This document shows positions 1 to 6,061 of a DNA stretch of 9,929 nt, in pieces. The first letter of the stretch is position 1; the number at the start of each line of letters is the position of its first letter. The notes under the pieces are model-generated. The model saw only the letters and a program-made list of their open reading frames with translations. It made no database searches and was not told the origin of the DNA. The stretch spans positions 1 to 9,929 of the forward strand of contig DATKYV010000240.1 in NCBI GenBank assembly GCA_035528275.1. Reading direction: 5' to 3'. This stretch comes from DATKYV01 sp035528275. GTDB taxonomy: Bacteria; Acidobacteriota; Terriglobia; UBA7540. A program made the translations under genes and the position numbers.

Positions 1-393
1 ACCGGAGCCGCTCGCGCGCTTTGCCGTCCACTCGCCGTCGAACCGCTCGCTGTGGACCGTTCCTTTCATGGAGTCCCCGTCGACGGCGCCGGAGTATTCC
101 ATCGTGAAGGTGCCATTCGGAGTCTCCCGCTTGACGGTGAAGCTGATCTTGTTTCCGCTGACCGAACCCTCCACCGGCGACTCGCCCCGCCGTCCTGTCA
201 AGGTTCCCTTGATGGTGTTGCCGTCCTGCTGGAGCTTGAGGGTCCGGGTGGAGGTTCCGCGGGGAGTCTCGACCGACACCTCCCAGGTCCCGGCAACCGC
301 GGCTGCCTCATCGGCGGCCGAAGCCGTCCCGGCGGATATCATCAGCCAACCCAACGCCAACGCGAAGGCTACGAAACAGGTCTTTTTCCTCAT
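1..393 (-). CDS. Secreted beta-strand protein, 3'-truncated by window edge
   Basis: The frame is open for 131 codons from ATG (391-393) to position 1, where the window ends, so the C-terminus is missing. An AGAAGGAGA ribosome binding site lies 8 nt upstream and fixes the start. Residues 1-26 form a clear Sec signal peptide (RKK, hydrophobic core, ASA cleavage motif), so the product is exported to the periplasm or beyond. The mature part alternates short strands and turns: GTWEVSVETPRG, TLKLQQDGNTIKGTL, VEGSVSGNKISFTV, YSGAVDGDSMKGTV. This G-T-W, D-G-x-x-(K/R)-G-T-(L/V) pattern is typical of small lipocalin-like antiparallel barrels of unknown function common in Acidobacteriota-type genomes. 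No catalytic residues are apparent. It is transcribed towards the window edge, with no gene visible directly upstream. The coding call is firm; the barrel fold is inferred from strand periodicity, and no function is known. Confidence 0.85.
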   Translation of the reverse strand, partial: MRKKTCFVAFALALGWLMISAGTASAADEAAAVAGTWEVSVETPRGTSTRTLKLQQDGNTIKGTLTGRRGESPVEGSVSGNKISFTVKRETPNGTFTMEYSGAVDGDSMKGTVHSERFDGEWTAKRASGSG

Positions 394-633
394 GCGGACA
401 TCTCCTTCTGTCGATTCTCGGGTCTGAGTCTCTACAATCTCGAGCGAAGGCGAGTGATTCCCGCCATCGCATCCCATTCTCTTATTCCGCGACTCCTGTC
501 GAGGACCTCGATATCCGGCCTCTTTCCATGCCTTACGAGAGGATCGGTCGCGGCCTCGCTGACCGGGACGCACACATCTTGTAAGGTTCGAAATAATCCT
601 CACCGTCCGATTCCCGCCGGCAGGTACGACTTC

Positions 634-662
634 TTAGACGTTTTTGGGCAGGATGTGGTTAC
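634..662 (-). promoter_or_regulatory. Candidate ECF-sigma promoter for the secreted protein
   Basis: On the minus strand GTAACC (657-662) is followed after exactly 16 nt by CGTCTAA (634-640). Group IV (ECF) sigma factors typically use an AAC-containing -35 and a CGTC -10 spaced by about 16 nt, so both boxes and the spacing fit. Transcription would start near 627 and give a leader of about 230 nt before the ATG at 393. The call rests on motif match alone. A closer, unrecognised promoter is possible. Confidence 0.35.
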
Positions 663-900
663 TGCAAAGTGGTCGGATTAAGGCCGACAATTAGTCCGGG
701 CGGGGGCCGGTCAGGATGGTCTCCTGGGCTGATGGGCCAAAACAGCAGATACCGCATTAAACATCCGAGCGATGAGGCGCTCGTGGCAGGTGCGAGGAGT
801 CGCCAGGGCAACCGAAAGAAACCACGCTTGGAAAGCGCACCAAGCGTCGCGACGCGTTGGCCGGTCGGGAAAAACTGACTCCCTACCGCACGAACTCGGG

Positions 901-934
901 AAGAGGGTACCCGCCACAACGGGGGTACCCTCTT
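901..934 (-). terminator. Perfect 12-bp hairpin after the OmpA lipoprotein gene
   Basis: AAGAGGGTACCC (901-912) and GGGTACCCTCTT (923-934) are perfect inverted repeats around a 10-nt loop. The hairpin begins 5 nt after the TAG stop of the OmpA-family gene, the usual place for a transcription terminator or 3'-end stabiliser. No T-run follows on either strand, so it is not a canonical intrinsic terminator. It may act with Rho or protect the 3' end from exonucleases. Confidence 0.55.
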
Positions 935-939
935 GAATC

Positions 940-1686
940 CTACTTTGAGGCGGTCTCGGTGGCGGTTGGAGTGCTTGCAGCCTGCGTGGAGAGCTGTTTG
1001 GGCACCAAGATTCGAACTTCGACGCGACGATTCTGCACCCGCCCTTCCCGTGTTCGGTTTTCTGCCGCCGGGGAGTCCTCGCCGTATCCGAGGGTGAAGA
1101 TCCGGACCAGGGGAATTTTGTGGGTCATCGTCAGGTAACGCACAACCGCTTCCGCGCGCCGGCGGCTGAGTTCCAGATTGTATGCATCAGGACCGACCGC
1201 ATCCGTGTACCCCTGGACCTCAATGAAATAGCGATTTTGCTGAGCAAGCGTCTTGACCAGAGCGTCAAGCTGCTGCTTGTACTCATCGGTCAGGTCGCTG
1301 CGGTTGAAGTCGAAGAGAACCGTCTCGGTCTTGAGCGGTTCAAAATTCTGGATGTTCTGCAAATCCTGGCGGACCCGCTCAGTCTCCGAGAGTCCCTTCT
1401 GCGCCAGTTGGTCTGCCGCTTGCGCTTTCTCGCCCGCCTGGGTGGCCTGCCCGGCGGCATCGGCGGCCTTGTCTTTCGCCTCGGCGATCCCGCGCTCAGA
1501 CTTCTGATCGACCTCCGTAATTCGCGCCTCATTCTCCGAAGCCCTTTCATCCAGCTTTCCCAGCCGCGTTTCCAATGGATCAATCCGGTTGCTGACGTAT
1601 TTCTTCGTAGCGCAGCCTGCGGTCAACATGGACAAGGCAATCAGTCCCGCAAAAGCGGCTACCACACTTACTTTTCGGTCTTCCAT
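940..1686 (-). CDS. OmpA-family peptidoglycan-binding lipoprotein
   Basis: Predicted product is 248 aa. The start chosen is ATG at 1684-1686 because GGGAGGGAG lies 6 nt upstream; a start 10 codons earlier lacks this. Residues 6-25 are a lipoprotein signal with lipobox L-T-A-G-C (Cys25), so the protein should be lipidated and, with Ala at +2, sorted to the outer membrane. Residues 35-112 are an Ala-, Glu- and Lys-rich helical region resembling an alanine-zipper stalk. Residues 120-227 form the OmpA C-terminal domain: FDFNRSDL, GYTDAVGPDAYNLELSRRRA, and QNRRVEV near the end. Asp162 and Arg177, 15 residues apart, match the pair that contacts diaminopimelate in OmpA-like domains. The likely role is tethering the outer membrane to the wall, as Pal does. 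It stands alone: about 200 nt separates it from rdgB upstream, and a 12-bp hairpin follows. Cellular role is inferred from the domain. Confidence 0.93.
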   Translation of the reverse strand: MEDRKVSVVAAFAGLIALSMLTAGCATKKYVSNRIDPLETRLGKLDERASENEARITEVDQKSERGIAEAKDKAADAAGQATQAGEKAQAADQLAQKGLSETERVRQDLQNIQNFEPLKTETVLFDFNRSDLTDEYKQQLDALVKTLAQQNRYFIEVQGYTDAVGPDAYNLELSRRRAEAVVRYLTMTHKIPLVRIFTLGYGEDSPAAENRTREGRVQNRRVEVRILVPKQLSTQAASTPTATETASK

Positions 1687-1791
1687 TTTTGGCTCCCTCC
1701 CATCGGTGAAATCCACAGATGCTTGGGCATTTGAGGCTCCATAGTCGAATATTTGTATCCTATTGAAAAGTCAGATGAAATCGGATGGGAG

Positions 1792-1804
1792 GGGGTCCGA
1801 CCCC
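1792..1804. repeat. GGGGTC-n-GACCCC palindrome in the rdgB-ompA gap
   Basis: GGGGTC (1792-1797) and GACCCC (1799-1804) are perfect inverted repeats around a single base. The palindrome lies in the 200-bp gap between rdgB and the OmpA lipoprotein gene. Such G4TC/GAC4 palindromes resemble REP-type dispersed repeats seen in several phyla; that comparison is from general knowledge. A second small hairpin, CCGGG-cga-CCCGG, lies at 1854-1866 just after the rdgB stop. Neither has a T-run. Either could mark the 3' end of the upstream transcript. Confidence 0.4.
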
Positions 1805-1886
1805 GAGAGTTTCTTCTGAACCGGTCTGTAATTTTTTCGCGGTTTTTGGAATTCCGGGCGACCCGGCTGACTCCAAGACCCGCTCC

Positions 1887-2528
1887 TCAGGTGCCCGAGA
1901 TATCCATTGATCTTTGGAGACTGTCGAGCAATTTCCGAAAGGCTTCGCCGCGATGTGAAACTGCAAACTTGTCTTCGGGGGTTAGCTCTGCGAAGGTTTT
2001 CCCGAGCTGCGGGAAATAGAAATAGGGATCGTAACCGAAGCCACCGGTCCCCCGCGGCGATTCAACGATCAGGCCGTGGGCGCGGCCTTCCACGACGGTC
2101 AGGATTCTTCCGCGCTCAGCCAGCGCGATAACGCAGACGTAGTGCGCAGAACGGTTCGGTGTGGCGGACTCTGGCGACGGCTTTGAGGACGCTTCGCGCT
2201 CCACCCGTCGTAACTCGTCAAGGAGTTTCAGGTTGTTGGCTTCATCATCGGCATCGGGGCCGGCAAAACGCGCGGAGTAGACTCCCGGCGCCCTGCCCAG
2301 GGCGTCCACGCATATCCCTGAGTCGTCGGCGAACACCCGGCCTTCGACGTGAGCCGCGTAGTGCAGTGCCTTCTTCCGGGCGTTCTCTTCGAACGTCGTA
2401 CCGTCCTCGATGCAGGGGGGAAGCTCGTCGAAACGCGGGACGGCCTCGACGATGATTCCCCGGGCGGCTGCCGCCTGGCGGAATTCGCGCAGTTTCCCCG
2501 GATTGGCGGAGGCGAGATAGAGTTTCAT
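1887..2528 (-). CDS. rdgB: RdgB/HAM1 non-canonical purine NTP pyrophosphatase
   Basis: Predicted 213-aa cytosolic enzyme that hydrolyses dITP, XTP and ITP to the monophosphate and pyrophosphate, keeping deaminated purines out of DNA and RNA. Family motifs occur in order: SANPGKLREF (residues 7-16, phosphate binding), TFEENARKKA (45-54, metal-binding Glu), ADDSGICVDAL (67-77, catalytic Asp69), PGVYSARFAG (81-90), GTGGFGYDPYF (160-170, base recognition), and SHRGEAFRKL near the C-terminus. All key residues are present. A low-complexity insert (REASSKPSPESATPNRSAH, about 111-129) makes it slightly longer than the usual 195-200 aa. The start at ATG 2526-2528 gives the canonical MKLYLASxN N-terminus; no clear Shine-Dalgarno precedes it, because the upstream sequence is a heptamer repeat tract. 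It lies 100 nt after rph, in the widely conserved rph-rdgB order, so co-transcription is likely. Confidence 0.97.
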   Translation of the reverse strand: MKLYLASANPGKLREFRQAAAARGIIVEAVPRFDELPPCIEDGTTFEENARKKALHYAAHVEGRVFADDSGICVDALGRAPGVYSARFAGPDADDEANNLKLLDELRRVEREASSKPSPESATPNRSAHYVCVIALAERGRILTVVEGRAHGLIVESPRGTGGFGYDPYFYFPQLGKTFAELTPEDKFAVSHRGEAFRKLLDSLQRSMDISGT

Positions 2529-2535
2529 CAAGAAC

Positions 2536-2570
2536 AGTGACAAGTGACAAGTGACGAGGAACTAGTGACG
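2536..2570. repeat. Heptamer tandem repeat between rph and rdgB
   Basis: Five 7-nt units run without gap: AGTGACA, AGTGACA, AGTGACG, AGGAACT, AGTGACG. The tract ends 7 nt upstream of the rdgB ATG and fills the place where a ribosome binding site would be expected. On the coding strand it reads (C/T)GTCACT repeats. Copy number could vary by slippage, which might alter spacing or leader structure between rph and rdgB. Confidence 0.8.
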
Positions 2571-2628
2571 AGCTTCGAGCCGGCAAAACCCTTGCAGGGC
2601 ATGTCCGCCGCGCCCGGTTGGGCTGCTG

Positions 2629-3414
2629 CTATTTCGCCGCCTTGTTGATCTTGACAATCGCTTGCTGCGCCGCCAGCAATTTGTGGATTCCCGGCCGGGC
2701 CGCCTCGATCAGTTTGTCGAGCTGGTCCGTGCTGAACGGCTTCCCCTCGGCGGTGGCCTGGATTTCCACCAGCTCACCCGAGCCCGTCATGACGACGTTC
2801 ATGTCCACTTCGGCATTCGAGTCCTCGGCGTAATCGAGATCGAGCAGGGTTTCTCCGCCCACGATGCCAACGCTGATGGCGGCGACGTAGTCTCTGAGCG
2901 GGCTGCGTTTCAGCGCCTTGAGCTCCATCAGCTTCTCGAAGGCAAGCCCCAGGGCGACCAGGGAGCCGGTGATGGAAGCGGTGCGAGTTCCACCGTCGGC
3001 GCGGATCACGTCGCAATCGATCCAGGCCGTCCGCTCGCCGAGGGCTTCCAGATCCGTCACGGCGCGCAGCGTGCGTCCGATAAGCCTCTGAATCTCCATG
3101 GTGCGGCCGCTCTGGCGGCCGCGCGTGGCCTCGCGCGGCGTGCGCGTTTGCGTGGAGCGCGGGATCATCGCGTACTCGCTGGTGATCCAGCCTTTTCCCA
3201 TGCCTTTCAAAAACTGCGGCACGCCATCTTCCAGCGAGGCGGTGCAGATAACCTGCGTCTCGCCCACGCGGATCAGCACCGAGCCCTCGGCGCAGGAGAT
3301 GAAGTGCGGAGTGATTTCCACGGATCTCAATTCCGCCGCCCCACGCTGTTGGGCGCGGATGAGTCTGCCGCCGGAGTAAAGCAGGCCGCTTAACGGCCGG
3401 GGAGTAGTTGACAT
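2629..3414 (-). CDS. rph: Ribonuclease PH
   Basis: Predicted 261-aa phosphorolytic 3'-5' exoribonuclease that trims tRNA 3' ends, releasing nucleoside diphosphates; it acts in the cytosol as a hexameric ring. Motifs match the family along the length: AEGSVLIRVGETQVICTAS (42-60), FLKGMGKGWITSEYAMIPRS (68-87), RTMEIQRLIGRTLRAVTDL (104-122), DCDVIRADGGTRTASITG (133-150, with GGTRT phosphate-binding loop), LDLDYAEDSNAEVDMNVVMTG (191-211, metal-binding acidic residues), and ATAEGKPFS (220-228). The ATG at 3412-3414 has GAGG 4 nt upstream. The N-terminus is about 18 residues longer than typical RNase PH (around 240 aa) and lacks the usual DGR start motif, reading SGGRLIRAQQRGAAELRSV instead. The gene sits between the GerMN protein and rdgB; a MITE-like element fills the 148-bp gap to GerMN. 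Confidence 0.97.
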   Translation of the reverse strand: MSTTPRPLSGLLYSGGRLIRAQQRGAAELRSVEITPHFISCAEGSVLIRVGETQVICTASLEDGVPQFLKGMGKGWITSEYAMIPRSTQTRTPREATRGRQSGRTMEIQRLIGRTLRAVTDLEALGERTAWIDCDVIRADGGTRTASITGSLVALGLAFEKLMELKALKRSPLRDYVAAISVGIVGGETLLDLDYAEDSNAEVDMNVVMTGSGELVEIQATAEGKPFSTDQLDKLIEAARPGIHKLLAAQQAIVKINKAAK

Positions 3415-3432
3415 AGCGCCTCGGGGCTCTAA

Positions 3433-3562
3433 GAGGATGCTGAAAAACCGGTTTTGTCATGCTGAGCGCGAGCGAAGCATCTCTTCACCGAGTGGAGGCA
3501 AAGAGCTTAGATCGTTCGCTCCGCTCACGATGACATACTCCTATACCTCTTTCAGCATCCTC
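3433..3562. mobile_element. MITE-like element with 13-bp TIRs and CTAA target duplication
   Basis: GAGGATGCTGAAA (3433-3445) and TTTCAGCATCCTC (3550-3562) are perfect terminal inverted repeats. CTAA directly flanks both ends (3429-3432 and 3563-3566), fitting a 4-bp target-site duplication. Inside is a second, imperfect inverted repeat: TGTCATGCTGAGCGCGAGCG and following bases (3455-3482) against the complement of 3509-3535. The element is 130 bp and codes for nothing, so it would need a transposase in trans. The right-hand CTAA overlaps the GerMN stop codon (TAG on the minus strand), so insertion occurred at the end of that gene while keeping a stop. In RNA it would fold into a long hairpin between GerMN and rph and could attenuate or process the operon transcript. 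The TGTCATGCTGAGCG core resembles a repeat dispersed in many acidobacterial and deltaproteobacterial genomes (general knowledge). Confidence 0.8.
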
Positions 3563-4162
3563 CTAAGGAGCCGGTGAGATCAGGGACGGGTTGGGAACGA
3601 ACGAATCGCTCAGGTCCGCGTGCCCGTCCAGGGTATCCACTTCCTTGCCTTGCAGGAGGATCTTTACTTTTTTCACCGCCGGAATATTCACGGCCAGCGA
3701 GTTTACAACGGAGTACACCGCCAGGCACTCGCTGGAAATCCCAGGGGCAAAATCCTCCAGCCCTTCGCTCTCAAAATCCAGATAGGCCGTGCCGTCAGAA
3801 GCCAGAAAGACGGCGCGAATCTTCACGGCAGCCGGCAGGCCCCGGCTGTAACCCTGGTGTGAGCCTTCGATGAGGGCCAACAGCACCTGGCGAACGCGGT
3901 CCGTATCGCCCTTCGCCCAGGATACCTGGCGCTCTTCGGTCACCAGCGCCCCCTGGTCATAGGAAGGGAAGTAAAGTGTCGCGGTTTGCTGGGGAGCTGT
4001 ATCGGACTGCAGCGCGGCCTCGGTCAAGCGGGTGCGCGCCACCTGTTCGCCGAATGGCGGGGCTTCCATGGAAACGCGCCGGGTGAGCACGCGCAAATAG
4101 AAGGCGCCCGCCGCCATCAGCGTGAGCATGATCAGGGTGAGCAGCTTGGCGCGATTCGTCAT
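3563..4162 (-). CDS. GerMN-domain membrane-anchored protein
   Basis: Predicted product is 199 aa. Residues 7-25 form one N-terminal membrane segment after NRAK, so the rest should be periplasmic. Residues 60-185 match the GerMN (sporulation/germination) fold: TATLYFPSYDQGALVTEERQV, then RVRQVLLALIEGSHQGYSRGLP, VKIRAVFLASDGTAYLDFE, and the SSECLAVYSVVNSLAVNIPAVKKVKILLQGK helix-strand. GerMN domains occur in GerM and LpqB and accompany cell-wall enzymes; a direct activity is unknown. Its ATG follows the amidase TAA stop after only 3 nt, indicating translational coupling and a shared wall-related role. Bacillus gerM is likewise followed by rph and an rdgB homologue, so the neighbourhood supports the call. 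Its TAG stop overlaps the target duplication of the downstream MITE, so the original C-terminus may have differed by a few residues. Non-sporulating bacteria also carry GerMN proteins, so sporulation is not implied. Confidence 0.93.
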   Translation of the reverse strand: MTNRAKLLTLIMLTLMAAGAFYLRVLTRRVSMEAPPFGEQVARTRLTEAALQSDTAPQQTATLYFPSYDQGALVTEERQVSWAKGDTDRVRQVLLALIEGSHQGYSRGLPAAVKIRAVFLASDGTAYLDFESEGLEDFAPGISSECLAVYSVVNSLAVNIPAVKKVKILLQGKEVDTLDGHADLSDSFVPNPSLISPAP

Positions 4163-4165
4163 GGC

Positions 4166-5674
4166 TTAGGTGTGCCCCCCTCGAAACGCCTCCAGGGCGT
4201 TGACGATGGCGGCGGCAATCTGATTCTGAAAGGTCGGAGTGGTCAGAACCGCGGCGTCTTCGTCGACGGAAAGGCTGCCGATTTCGATGGCTACCGCCGG
4301 CGCATTGACGCTGCGCAAGGTGCGAACCGGGGCGTCGGCGGGACGGTCGGCGGTAATCCCCGGAATCTGAGAGAGCTGTTGATGGAGCGCCAGGGCCAGT
4401 TCGCGGCTTCGCCCGAGGTGCATTTGCTGTACCTTCGTCCATGGGACGAAAAGACCGGGCGGTGCTTCATCGGGAGTGAGGGGTGGTGAGGGTGGCTGAT
4501 AGCTGTAGACCATCACGCGTGGCGATGTAATCCCCAGGTTTCCGGCGTGAAAAGTCAGAAACGCCTGGGGCCGCACGAGGTTGGCCGCGACGGCGCGCTC
4601 GTCGAATCCCATGTTGAGGTCGCCCACCCGCGTCAGGACCACCCGGTATTTTCCGGTGGCGAGCACTGCCAGACGCACCCGCGCCACAAGCTGGGCCACA
4701 AGGTCCTTTTCCAGGACGGCGTCGCGGCTGCGGGCCCCGAGATTCACCCCGCCATGGCCCGCATCAAGGACCACGACGGGAAGCGCCGGACCGGCCGGCG
4801 CCATGGGCATCTCCTCCCCGCCTTGGCCGGGCAGAGGTTCGAGGACCGGTGCGGTTCCCGCCTCAGGCGGCTGAGGTGTCACCGCCCGCTGCGGCTCGCT
4901 GGGTGGAGGCTTGAGAACGTCAGCCACCACCACCTTTCCTCCCTCCGCGACCGTGGGATAGAAATTCAACCCGCTAGCGGCAGGGGTGATGACGAGCTTG
5001 GGCATGCCGTCCTGGTCGTCAAACTGAATATCGTTGACGTAGGAATTGGAGAATCGGAAGGATGATTCCAGGGGCTCCACGGGGCGGTCCCCCAGGAAAA
5101 GATACCATTTGCCGTTGCTCGACGCCGTGGTCATGTTCACTTTGTCGGTGAACTGCACGGTGACGCGCGCACCGTTGGGAACAGGGTCAAGGCGCACGGA
5201 GAATGAGGTCGGCTTAACGTCGCCGATGAAGACCCGGCTGCTTCCCGCCTGGTACTCGATCGGCTCGCGGGTCAGGCGGGGCAGCGCGGTGGTCACAAAA
5301 TCCACCGGCACCATCCACTGCCCGTTCACGATGCGAACCGGGTGAGCCAGATTCAGCCGGGTTTCGCCCACCTGAATCGCCGAATTGTCAACGCGCAGCA
5401 CGATCTGCACCTTCCCGAACCAGACGGTAAGAGATCTGCGCTTCTCTTGCAGCGCGCCGACCTTGCCGATGACGTTTAGGACCGGCATCAGCGGCAGATA
5501 CTGCGCTTGGCCGATTTCCTCCAGAGCGATGATGTGCCGGGACGTGGGAAAGTAAAAGACAAAGTTGTCGCTGCGCAAAGTGCGCGCCGGCCAGAAAAAC
5601 AGGCCGAGTCCCAGGATGAGTCCCAAAACGAAGACGCGTTTGGGGCCGAGAATACGCCGGAAGGCTTGGGGCAA
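4166..5674 (-). CDS. N-acetylmuramoyl-L-alanine amidase (Amidase_3) with N-terminal wall-targeting domains
   Basis: Predicted 502-aa periplasmic zinc amidase that cleaves the MurNAc-L-Ala bond of peptidoglycan. Residues 13-29 are a signal anchor. Residues 40-150 resemble a copper-amine-oxidase-N-like/stalk beta domain (LPLMPVLNVIGK ... VPVDFVTTALPRL). Residues 155-253 look like an AMIN-type beta domain, which targets amidases to the wall. A Pro-rich linker (255-297) leads to Amidase_3 (298-497): LDAGHGG (zinc His307), EKDL (zinc Glu322), VVLTRVGD (345-352), FLTFHAGN (zinc His376) and VAIEIGSL (catalytic Glu464). The DRGVK-type motif seen in many members is reduced to DRPADAPV. The start is taken as TTG at 5672-5674: GAGGGAG lies 8 nt upstream and no in-frame ATG or GTG is nearer. 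It heads the cluster and is coupled to the GerMN gene by a 3-nt gap. The domain calls before residue 255 are inferred from strand pattern and are less certain than the amidase. Confidence 0.95.
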   Translation of the reverse strand: MPQAFRRILGPKRVFVLGLILGLGLFFWPARTLRSDNFVFYFPTSRHIIALEEIGQAQYLPLMPVLNVIGKVGALQEKRRSLTVWFGKVQIVLRVDNSAIQVGETRLNLAHPVRIVNGQWMVPVDFVTTALPRLTREPIEYQAGSSRVFIGDVKPTSFSVRLDPVPNGARVTVQFTDKVNMTTASSNGKWYLFLGDRPVEPLESSFRFSNSYVNDIQFDDQDGMPKLVITPAASGLNFYPTVAEGGKVVVADVLKPPPSEPQRAVTPQPPEAGTAPVLEPLPGQGGEEMPMAPAGPALPVVVLDAGHGGVNLGARSRDAVLEKDLVAQLVARVRLAVLATGKYRVVLTRVGDLNMGFDERAVAANLVRPQAFLTFHAGNLGITSPRVMVYSYQPPSPPLTPDEAPPGLFVPWTKVQQMHLGRSRELALALHQQLSQIPGITADRPADAPVRTLRSVNAPAVAIEIGSLSVDEDAAVLTTPTFQNQIAAAIVNALEAFRGGHT

Positions 5675-5679
5675 GTGGC

Positions 5680-5727
5680 TCGCTCCCTCACTGCTCGGTG
5701 GGAGCGATGCGACGACGATTCGCTCCC
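5680..5727 (-). promoter_or_regulatory. Possible RNA switch: two alternative hairpins over the amidase RBS
   Basis: Read on the minus strand, the leader holds GGGAGCGA (5727-5720), 12 nt, TCGCTCCC (5707-5700), 12 nt, then GGGAGCGA (5687-5680). The last copy is the Shine-Dalgarno region, 8 nt before the TTG start. The middle block is perfectly complementary to both copies. Pairing with the first leaves the ribosome site free; pairing with the last hides it. Both hairpins would be 8 bp with 12-nt loops. The predicted transcript starts near 5728, so the three blocks are essentially the whole leader. Function as a switch is inference from base pairing. Confidence 0.5.
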
Positions 5728-5734
5728 TTCCGCC

Positions 5735-5764
5735 ATTCTATTGTAACCCCGTTCCGGCTTTCAA
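5735..5764 (-). promoter_or_regulatory. Sigma70-type promoter of the amidase-GerMN-rph-rdgB cluster
   Basis: On the minus strand TTGAAA (5759-5764, 5 of 6 to consensus) is followed by an 18-nt spacer and TAGAAT (5735-5740, 5 of 6). The predicted start is about 5728-5729, leaving a 54-nt leader before the TTG start codon. This is the best promoter match in the window and supports the start chosen for the amidase. Confidence 0.6.
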
Positions 5765-5790
5765 CGACGGCAGGGTCCTGCACTGCGGCG

Positions 5791-5821
5791 GGGGCGGGGC
5801 GGAGGACTTCGGCCCTGCCCC
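5791..5821. repeat. GC-rich hairpin between the amidase promoter and the broken small gene
   Basis: GGGGCGGGGC (5791-5800) pairs with GCCCTGCCCC (5812-5821) around an 11-nt loop; there is one G-U pair when read on the plus strand and one A-C mismatch on the minus strand. No T-run follows on either side. It could end transcripts arriving from the GGDEF side or be a relic repeat. No gene is visible between 5765 and 5904. Confidence 0.35.
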
Positions 5822-5951
5822 GGGATTCGCTGATTGATTCACCGCCGCACTCCCGGCGAGGGCCAGGCGGCGAGCCGCGAGCGGGCATGATGGCACGCGA
5901 CGCGTCACCCGCCCAGGCAGGTCTTGGCCGTTTCCTCGCAGGTGGCGCCCG

Positions 5952-5967
5952 CCCGTCAACTGACGGG
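5952..5967. repeat. Palindromic element copy 1
   Basis: CCCGTCA-AC-TGACGGG, 7-bp arms with a non-palindromic centre, lies in the broken small gene. On the minus strand its extended form is TGACCCGTCAGTTGACGGGC. It coincides with a +1 shift in that gene's reading frame. One base separates its core from copy 2. Confidence 0.85.
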
Positions 5968-6045
5968 TCACCGAGCCGACGTTCAGGAACGGCAAGACGA
6001 ATCTTGCGGCGTTCTCGGGGATCTCCGCTTCAAGCACCAGGATGA

Positions 6046-6061
6046 CCCGTCAGCTGACGGG
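6046..6061. repeat. Palindromic element copy 2
   Basis: CCCGTCAGCTGACGGG is a perfect 16-bp palindrome. In the frame of the broken small gene it reads P-V-S-stop. Its extended plus-strand form TGACCCGTCAGCTGACGGGC matches the minus-strand form of copy 1 at 19 of 20 bases, so the two copies lie in opposite orientation 94 bp apart, centre to centre. Confidence 0.9.

Larger units (their letters stand above)
394..939. other. Gene-free stretch with structured palindromes
   Basis: No convincing coding frame is present; open frames here lack ribosome binding sites and family-like sequence. The left part would be the roughly 230-nt leader of the secreted-protein gene if the candidate promoter at 634-662 is correct. 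A perfect odd palindrome, CGAGG-A-CCTCG, lies near 498-508. At 824-860 three mutually complementary blocks follow each other: ACGCTTGG (824-831), CCAAGCGT (840-847), and GCGTCGCGACGC with flanks (840-860), so alternative hairpins are possible. I recognise no riboswitch, tRNA or known small RNA. The right end holds the hairpin that follows the OmpA lipoprotein gene. Confidence 0.5.

Noticed and set aside
52..681. Long plus-strand open frame over the secreted-protein gene
   Set aside because: It lies opposite a gene with signal peptide and strong ribosome binding site, and its own protein is Arg/Pro/Ser-rich without family features.
659..919. Minus-strand open frames in the gap before the OmpA lipoprotein terminator
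   Set aside because: No Shine-Dalgarno, no recognisable domain, and two overlapping frames of equal plausibility; treated as non-coding.
901..934. Canonical Rho-independent terminator
   Set aside because: The stem is perfect but no T-run follows on either strand, so only a terminator-like hairpin is claimed.
3433..3562. CRISPR-like repeat unit
   Set aside because: Only one pair of inverted repeats with target duplication and no spacer array; a transposable element explains it.
5952..6061. Pair of operators for a dimeric regulator
   Set aside because: The palindromes lie inside a gene body where protein text resumes on each side, and other copies are in a coding loop and a MITE, so a regulatory site is the weaker explanation.
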